Shown: positions 61,164 to 64,000 of the stretch, one piece after another | Layout of the letters: each line of letters opens with the position of its first letter | Numbering within the stretch: position 1 is the first letter of the stretch | NCBI RefSeq assembly: GCF_015704865.1 | Contig: NZ_JADQTO010000024.1 | Coordinates: 62,001-126,000, forward strand | Reading direction: 5' to 3' | Source: Actinoplanes aureus | Lineage (GTDB): Bacteria > Actinomycetota > Actinomycetes > Mycobacteriales > Micromonosporaceae | Length of the DNA: 64,000 nucleotides | Translations under genes and position numbers: made by a program | Notes under the pieces: model-generated | Database searches by the model: none | Told to the model about the DNA's origin: nothing | The model's input: the letters and a program-made list of their open reading frames with translations, nothing else

Positions 61164-61520
61164 ATGGACCACGACGATTCATCCAGGCCGGACCGGACCG
61201 AATCCCGGCGAGCGATGCGACCCACCTTCGGCGAGCTTCGACGGCAACTCGCCGAGAACGGTGACCCCTGGACGATCGACCCGCTGATCAGTGACGACGA
61301 GCCGCTGCCGGAGTATCCGCTGGGCGGCATGCCGGAGGATGCCGGAGAGCGCATACCATCCGCGCTGATCGACCCGCAGGTCGATGTCCGGACCATCATC
61401 GCGGAGCTGCCGCCGAACGACCCGGGACTGCGCGAGCGCTGGGCGGAAGTCGGCGTGCCGCTGGACGGGGTCCCGCCTGAGGCCACCAGCGACCGCCCGG
61501 ACGACTCCGGGAACCGCTGA
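61164..61520 (+). CDS. Small acidic protein coupled to the papain-like peptidase
   Basis: The 118-aa product is rich in Asp, Glu, Pro and Arg, with no signal or membrane segment and no family I recognise. Motifs include FGELRRQLAENGDPWTIDPL and VDVRTIIAELPPNDPGLRER. ATG 61164 follows AAAGGACTCGGCG. Its stop shares one base with the peptidase start (TGATG). A role as propeptide-like inhibitor or chaperone of the peptidase is possible from the coupling, but nothing in the sequence proves it. Confidence 0.75.
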   Translation: MDHDDSSRPDRTESRRAMRPTFGELRRQLAENGDPWTIDPLISDDEPLPEYPLGGMPEDAGERIPSALIDPQVDVRTIIAELPPNDPGLRERWAEVGVPLDGVPPEATSDRPDDSGNR

Positions 61521-63204
61521 TGAACGTCGACTGGCGCAACCGCAACGGCCGGAACTTCGTCACCAGCGTGCGGAGCCAGGGCAACGCCCCGAACTGCTGG
61601 GCCTTCGCTATGACGGCGCTCTATGAGTCGATGATCCGGATCGAGCACAGCCTCTGGACCAGGCGGTCGGAGAGCGACGTGGCACGCGGCGCCGGGAAGC
61701 AGGCGTGGGACTGGGGGAACGCAGGTGAGGCGCACATCTTCGTGGAGCGGTACGGGCTAGCCGACCCGGGCTGCTTTCCGTGGTCGGAGGCGGCGGCGCT
61801 GTACACAGCCAAGCCGCACGGGCCGGCGCTCAGCGCCTTGCCGATGTCGCCGACGCCCGACCGCCCGGGCCGCACGATGCGGATCCGTCCCGGCACATTC
61901 GTCGGCCTGACCACGGACCAACAGAAGAAGGACTGGCTCGACCTGGTCGGCCCGATGGTCGTGCAGGTGCCGGTGCGTTGGGACTTCTCCGCCGTCGGAT
62001 CACAGATCTACACACCCAACCCGAACTCACCGATCCGCGGCGATCACCTCATGCTCGTCATCGGCTTCAACGACACCGACAAGTGTTGGATCGTCAAGAA
62101 TTCGTGGGGACCCAACTGGGGCGACGGCGGGTTCGCACGGATCGCGTACGCCGGAAACATGCTCGAGCCGCGGGCATTTGTGGGCGTCCGGGGCACGAAT
62201 CCCGACCCGTGGGCGAAACGGCGGCAGCGAACCGGTGCACTGGTTCAGGGCGGAAACGGCGGAAGCAACAACAACTTCGAACTGTTCGTGCTAGTCGGTG
62301 GCAACATCGAGCACTGGTACCGGGAGAACTCCAACTGGCAGATGCCGTGGAACCAGCTCGGCCCGCTCCAGTCGGCCGATCCGTGGCGGCCTCTGCCCGC
62401 AGACGCGGTCGACGTTCCGGCGGTGGTGCAGAGTTCGTTCAACCGCAACTACGAGCTGCTGTACCGGTGCTCGGAGAGCGGGCTGCACCACGCCTACTTC
62501 GACCAGGCCTCGGCTGGTGGTTCGACGCCCGGGTCATCGGCGACCAGGGCAACGCCCTCCGGTACCCCATCGGGATACCAGGATTCATCCAGAGCGACCG
62601 GGGCGCACCTGGTGACTTCGAAGTGGTCGCCGTGACCCGCTCCGGAGTCGCCGAGCACTGGACCAAGCACAACAGCTGGCCATGGACCGCACCCCCCGGC
62701 ACCTGGTATCGGCAGGAGGTGTTCGGCGCCGGGTTCGGGTACTCCGGGCCGTCGCTGGTGCAGAGCCGGCTCGGAACTAAGGGCTTTCCGGAGAACGGGC
62801 TTGGCGAACTGCATTATGTGGGGGCGACGTCCTCCGGGGCGATGCAGCACTGGCGGCGGGTAACCGGCGGAATGTGGGAGTACGTCACGACCTTCGGGGC
62901 AGGCGTGACCAGCGGTCCGGCGCTCATCGAGGGCACCTACGGCGCGGGTAACGAGGCCGGGATCGGCAACTTCGAGCTCTGCGTAGCGGTCGGCGAGCAG
63001 ATCCAGCACTGGTGGCGGCACAACAGCAGCGGTGGACCGTGGACGCTCGGTGCTGAGTTCGGCAATGCCGCGAGCCGGGTCGTGGGTCTGCTGCAGGGCA
63101 CCTACGGCACCAACCTAGAGATCATCGTGCAGCGGACCGACGGACGCTATCAACACTACTGGCGCGACGGTGCGGGATGGCACGCCGGCGTGATCATGGT
63201 GTGA
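61520..63204 (+). pseudogene. Papain-like (C1) cysteine peptidase with C-terminal beta-propeller, split by a one-base frameshift
   Basis: Residues 1-230 are a C1-type peptidase with an intact catalytic set: VRSQGNAPNCWAFAMTALYE (Gln20, Cys26), GDHLMLVIGFND (His176) and IVKNSWGPNWGDGG (Asn194). No signal peptide is seen. From about residue 235 the chain has lectin-like propeller repeats with HWYRENSNW and similar blocks. The first frame ends at 62635 after a nonsense-looking tail; from about 62515 the -1 frame continues WWFDARVIGDQGNALRYP to 63204, with further repeats (MQHWRRVTGGMWEYVTTFG, IQHWWRHNSSGGPWTLGAEF). One missing G at the GG run 62512-62513 restores a single protein of about 560 residues. 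Either the gene is broken or the base call is wrong. Confidence 0.75.
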
Positions 63205-63492
63205 GCTACGCGCACCGGCCGCCACGAAGGCCGGTCGCTCCCGGTTGCCGGGCGGCGCGACGGTCGCGGCGAGCCATCCGCGACCTCACCCCCGCACGAA
63301 CGCACCGCTGCCTCCGTCGGGCTCGGGCCTCCAGACTGGTCGCACAGGGCGACTCGCGGCTATGAGAGTGAAGCCGATCATGGAGCGCTACTTGGCTCCG
63401 AGCCATTGACGCATGAAGGTGAGGGCGGCATCGGTGAGGCCTGCGAACGGATCCACGCGGTGCAAGATAGTACGGCCGTGATGGCCTCGTGC

Positions 63493-64000
63493 TCATGACA
63501 AGAATGGTCGGGGTTCGCCCCATGGTGGCGGATCCGAAAGGAGCTCATCATCTAGCGGTTCATTCGTCGACGGCCGTTCAGCGTGGGTGCCGTTCTGTCT
63601 GAGACGTGGTTCAAGCAAGGTCGCCGATGGGACTCGCGACCACGTCATTTCGTTGTCCGGCACGGGGTCCTCGTCGTCGATCCGCCGCCACTGCCTCCCA
63701 TTTGCATCCCGGAAAATTAACACGACGCTCAAAAAGTTGGCCTCAAGAACTTTGCGAGTCACCAGTTTATGTTCGGGGAAATTGAAAATGACCCCACGCC
63801 GCTGGTAGCGGCCAGGCACGAGTTCGAGATCGGGCGTCAGCGTGCCATAAACGTGCCAGTCGGTCATCGGTTTACCGCCTGGAAAAACAACTCTTGCGGT
63901 AACATCTGTTACTGTAGCAGGACTGAAATTATGCAAATCTAATTCCATGCTGCTGACAAATATCCTGTCTGCGCCGCCCTGTTCTGGCGGACCTTCAGCC
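63493..64000 (-). CDS. Unknown protein, 3' part (5' end outside window), in lower-GC DNA
   Basis: The frame is open to the window edge and reads GADRIFVSSMELDLHNFSPA before continuing TVTDVTARVVFPGGKPM, VPGRYQRRGVIFNFPEHKLV, VVLIFRDANGRQWRRIDDE and a Pro-rich tail. The beta-rich pattern (NFSPATVTDVTARV, LIFRDANGRQWRR) resembles the conserved ends of actinobacterial membrane-linked unknown proteins, but I do not assign a family. The DNA from about 63600 on is clearly more AT-rich than the rest of the window. The 288 bp before it (63205-63492) hold no gene I can support. Confidence 0.6.
   Translation of the reverse strand, partial: AEGPPEQGGADRIFVSSMELDLHNFSPATVTDVTARVVFPGGKPMTDWHVYGTLTPDLELVPGRYQRRGVIFNFPEHKLVTRKVLEANFLSVVLIFRDANGRQWRRIDDEDPVPDNEMTWSRVPSATLLEPRLRQNGTHAERPSTNEPLDDELLSDPPPWGEPRPFLS

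Noticed and set aside
1..64000. CRISPR arrays, rRNA or tRNA genes
   Set aside because: No regularly spaced direct repeats and no recognisable tRNA cloverleaf or rRNA sequence were seen by eye.

Overview
The window is high-GC DNA with Shine-Dalgarno starts, many GTG starts and long runs of genes whose ends overlap by 1-14 bases. Together with AfsR, LAL, LacI and trypco2/STAND genes this points to a filamentous actinomycete. Micromonosporaceae is my guess but is not proven. No rRNA, tRNA or CRISPR array was seen. GC falls only at the extreme right edge (about 63.6-64.0 kb).

Region by region. (1) 1-1060: the 3' part of a GT-B glycosyltransferase. (2) 1.1-8.0 kb: an alpha-glucoside-type uptake and hydrolysis operon (solute-binding lipoprotein, two permeases, GH31 glycosidase) divergent from a LacI regulator, with an operator-like palindrome over the regulator's -10. 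No ATPase gene is present. (3) 8.1-14.7 kb: a four-gene conflict-type locus (TPR protein, CHAT protease, overlapping unknown protein with a hydrophobic centre, beta-propeller). (4) 14.9-30.3 kb: a complete thiopeptide (RiPP) cluster on the minus strand: ABC exporter, LAL regulator, 56-aa precursor, glutamylating dehydratase, pyridine synthase, RRE/E1-like protein, YcaO cyclodehydratase, an E1-like/tandem-dehydrogenase fusion, and a glutamate-elimination enzyme. Leader and gene order resemble lactazole, but the predicted core SCSGSFTSSGSCSKPT is unusual. (5) 30.4-42.0 kb: mixed metabolism: ManA, a 2OG oxygenase interrupted by an in-frame TGA, an M1 peptidase, an ArsR-led three-gene unit, a fructosamine kinase, a secreted small protein, an AfsR-type regulator, a TnpB scrap, a vanadium haloperoxidase gene broken by a 100-bp insertion, and a secreted PQQ-type sugar dehydrogenase behind a perfect CebR-like operator.

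(6) 42.0-49.2 kb: trypco2 plus a full-length PurF paralogue, divergent from a 1781-aa trypsin/P-loop/helical-repeat protein. (7) 49.2-57.6 kb: a DUF3224 gene, then an eight-gene, fully coupled ebo-type operon (inositol-phosphate synthase, UbiA prenyltransferase, TIM-barrel isomerase, EboA, TatD/EboB, EboE, alkaline-phosphatase-like EboF, polyprenyl synthase) that probably makes and moves a prenylated polar metabolite. (8) 57.8-64.0 kb: a NACHT-LRR protein, a coding remnant, a papain-like peptidase with a C-terminal propeller split by a one-base frameshift, and the 3' part of an unknown lower-GC gene.

Three separate STAND/CHAT-type loci, two RiPP/prenyl pathways and several freshly broken genes make this an accessory-rich segment.
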